From Bolinopsis microptera (taxonomy: Eukaryota > Ctenophora > Tentaculata > Lobata > Bolinopsidae): 64,000 nucleotides of DNA. Made by a program: the position numbers and the translations under genes. Below, piece by piece: positions 61,949-64,000 of this stretch. Each line of letters opens with the position of its first letter. Position 1 is the first letter of the stretch. Under the pieces are notes generated by a model, which saw only the letters and a list, made by a program, of their open reading frames with translations, did no database searches and was not told where the DNA came from. Location of the stretch: contig NC_087082.1 of the NCBI RefSeq assembly GCF_026151205.1, positions 7,571,908 to 7,635,907 of the forward strand, read 5' to 3'.

Positions 61949-61969
61949 GTTACCATTTACCATGGTAAC
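61949..61969. promoter_or_regulatory. X-box-like GTTACC..CCATGGTAAC
   Basis: GTTACC and ACCATGGTAAC lie within 21 bp, the inner part being the palindrome TTACCATGGTAA. It resembles the X-box cluster at 53697-53821. Confidence 0.4.
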
Positions 61970-63569
61970 ATTCTCCATCAGAGTTTCATGATTAAGGTTG
62001 TTAGCTGCTGTCCTGTATTCTCATTGTTTGTGCACGTTTAACAGTGTAACTAGACGAAGGTCCTCCAGTCAGGACATCTAATCACCTAATTAACTAATTA
62101 CTCCCCTTTTTGTCTCTTGACTTGTATATACTTTGTTCCCTGTAAGTGTGGCTCTTATTGGACCCCCCCCCCCCTTATTGGACCCCCAAGCCTCCCCGAC
62201 TCCTGCTCTCCCCCCGCCAGTCTCCCATGTCCTATCCTTATTATACAATTATAAACTACTTATGCAATTTTGTGGCAATTACCGGAGATTGAACGCTCCA
62301 TTTTAAAGGGGACTAGTAACATGATATCATATAGTGCAGCTAACTCTCTCGTTATATAAGTCGTTAATAAGCTAATAAGAATGTTTTCAAACCATTAAAC
62401 TAACCCTGCACGACCGTCCGCCTGCATTAATCTGTACGTTTAATTACCTTTAATTACCTTTAATTACTTTATCATATTGTATTATTATATGTTTTGATCT
62501 TTTGTTTCCTAAATTATCTTCTAAATAATATCTCTGCTGGTTTACCATATGTAGTAGTTTAAACCTTCCCCGCCGGGTCACACGGCAGGTACCCGGGAAG
62601 TATTGCTGTGTGGCGGTGAGGTGGTGGTAGTCAGTAACACTTTTAACATATGTTTAATACATCCTATATATGTGTGTCTAGTTCACGTGTTCAGTTCGGA
62701 GTTCTAACTGCCATGGTAACTGAGCCTTGTTATTTACATGTTATTTCCTACTTTTTGTGCTACTTACAACTTTATTCCTCTAGTTTAATTGTATGACTAC
62801 CTCCATAGTATCAGTTCACTTCAATAAATGGTAGACATAACACTGTATTATATTCTCTCATGACGTTGATTCACAATGTTTGTACAGGCTTTGGCACGGC
62901 CTAGAACCAGTCCACCAACTAATTTATTAAATTTCATTAGATTGGTGAGAACGGTTGTGACTGTAAGTCACGTGACAGTTTGTAGCTGACACTTTGTCTC
63001 GTGTTATTTACCTGTTATTTACCTGCTATTTACCTGTTATTTACCTGTTGTCTCAAATTTCCCTGTTGATTGGCATACCATCCCTATCAACTGTCACTTT
63101 CAAAAGGTGACGGGCAGCGCTTAAACTCTATTTACTTATTTATTATTTATTATTTTGTTGTTAATAGTTTGTTGTTAACATTTTCTTGTTAATATGCACG
63201 TGTTTGCTGACAACACGTTTAAATGTTTTAACTTATTTCGTTAATAATAACAATAATAAGCCTGATAATTCCCAGAATATTGGCCATCTGTAATCTGTTC
63301 CACCTGAGGTTGATAATCTGAGCTTTCAACATCAATGGTGTTAAGATAAGACTGAAATTTAAAACGGACCCAATATTTAAAGTGCTGATGGTTAGATTTC
63401 GATCCATTAACGACTCCAGCAACTCCAATTATGCATCTATCTGAATGGTTTCCGAGTTAACTATCAGTTGCTACCATGTTATTAGTTATTTCGTTATTGT
63501 TACATTTAACCTCATTAATTGTTGTTATCCCCAAACTAACCCTCCCACCCTCTCTAGCTTGTTGAGATA

Positions 63570-64000
63570 ATGTCTGGTTTAAGTAGCATGACAATGGGAA
63601 CAATGCTGAGGGACCGGTGTGGATCTACCAGCTCTGCTGAGAGCTCCTCCCTCTCCTCCCAACCCAGCAGTCCACCTGATTGCGGTGCTATGGAGGATCC
63701 AAGAAGGTTAGTTCTAAACATTTAATGTATTCTTCTTAACACGTTTTCCTCATTTACTATTGCAATATTATGAACTTTATTTCGTTCGTCTAGAAATCTA
63801 ATAATTCCGTATTTCCGTTAAGCTAACACGTCTCACTCTCAGATTGAGACAGTCCAACTCCTCTCGGTACAAGACAGAACTATGCCGCGCGTTCGAAGAG
63901 TACGGCACGTGCAAGTACGGAGAGAAGTGCCAGTTCGCGCACGGCATGGCCGAGCTCCGTTCTCTCTGCAGACATCCCAAGTACAAGACAGAACTCTGCC
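63570..64000 (+). CDS. zfp36l1: TIS11/ZFP36-family CCCH tandem zinc-finger protein, first two coding exons (partial)
   Basis: Exon 63570-63706 starts [16 protein letters not shown] and is Ser-rich. It splices (AG|GTTAGT) to exon 63843-64000, which runs off the edge. The second exon reads [20 protein letters not shown], then GEKCQFAHG, ending HPKYKTELC. This is the family's (R/K)YKTELC lead-in, a complete C-X8-C-X5-C-X3-H finger, the 18-residue linker and the lead-in of finger 2. The family binds UUAUUUAUU elements in 3' UTRs and recruits CCR4-NOT to deadenylate mRNA. The start is the first ATG after a strong acceptor at 63557, so the 5' UTR is probably split. The Ser-rich N-terminus is a place where family members are phosphorylated. 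The exact paralogue (ZFP36, L1 or L2) cannot be told in an invertebrate. Confidence 0.93.

Larger units (their letters stand above)
57863..63557. other. Upstream region of the ZFP36-type gene, no coding exon seen
   Basis: Contains the composite at 60571, paired CCAATCAGAAGA motifs at 60877-60925, a (GTA)n microsatellite at 61484-61527, an X-box-like site at 61949-61969, a C-run at 62163-62175, GTCACGTGAC at 62967-62976, and four CTGTTATTTAC-type units at 63005-63050. A 97-codon ATG frame at 59849-60142 has no recognised domain. A strong acceptor (polypyrimidine then CTCTAG at 63552-63557) just before the ZFP36 start implies an upstream noncoding exon I cannot place. Confidence 0.45.

Overview
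The window is animal (metazoan) nuclear DNA from an invertebrate; I cannot name the species. Evidence: spliceosomal introns with clear GT..AG borders, a eukaryotic GFAT C-terminus, a TIS11/ZFP36 tandem CCCH zinc-finger protein, a degraded non-LTR retrotransposon, a hAT-type MITE, and very many minisatellites. There are no prokaryotic operons, no CRISPR array, and I recognised no tRNA or rRNA gene.

Layout. (1) 530-4013, + strand: ten 3' exons of glutamine:fructose-6-phosphate amidotransferase (GFAT/GFPT), entering from the left edge and ending in its proper C-terminus. (2) 5117-16048, - strand: a 13-exon gene I assembled by splice phase. It encodes a 522-residue protein I do not recognise. It is convergent with GFAT, and its introns hold most of the repeats of the left part: minisatellites, two inverted MITE copies, a 64-bp-arm hairpin and a LINE fragment. 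(3) About 16.06-63.55 kb: no confidently recognised gene. It holds large minisatellites (16.06-17.4, 21.6-24.0, 25.4-27.3, 30.3-31.3, 40.0-40.6, 52.7 kb), a hAT MITE with 8-bp target duplications (19842-20130), several perfect palindromes, and many short motifs recalling animal enhancers and promoters: CACGTG E-boxes, CArG boxes, RFX X-box-like sites, CCAAT boxes and CRE sites. (4) 63570-64000, + strand: the first two coding exons of a TIS11/ZFP36-family mRNA-decay protein, running off the right edge.

Most interesting patterns. First, many minisatellites sit directly on splice junctions and their unit copies the junction itself. Twenty 25-bp units carry the exon-10 donor and eighteen 36-bp units carry the exon-3 end plus donor of the minus-strand gene. 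Five 26-bp-spaced copies of an acceptor precede a GFAT exon, and a 28-bp unit carrying a pyrimidine-CAG acceptor precedes exon 2. Second, a composite of a CArG box, exactly four bases, then CACGTG recurs at five places (one with CACTTG) in both orientations. Four of the five lie in the gene-poor region upstream of the ZFP36-type gene, whose vertebrate relatives are SRF/TCF-driven immediate-early genes.

The genes do not form an obvious pathway. GFAT makes glucosamine-6-phosphate for UDP-GlcNAc; ZFP36 proteins destabilise AU-rich mRNAs.
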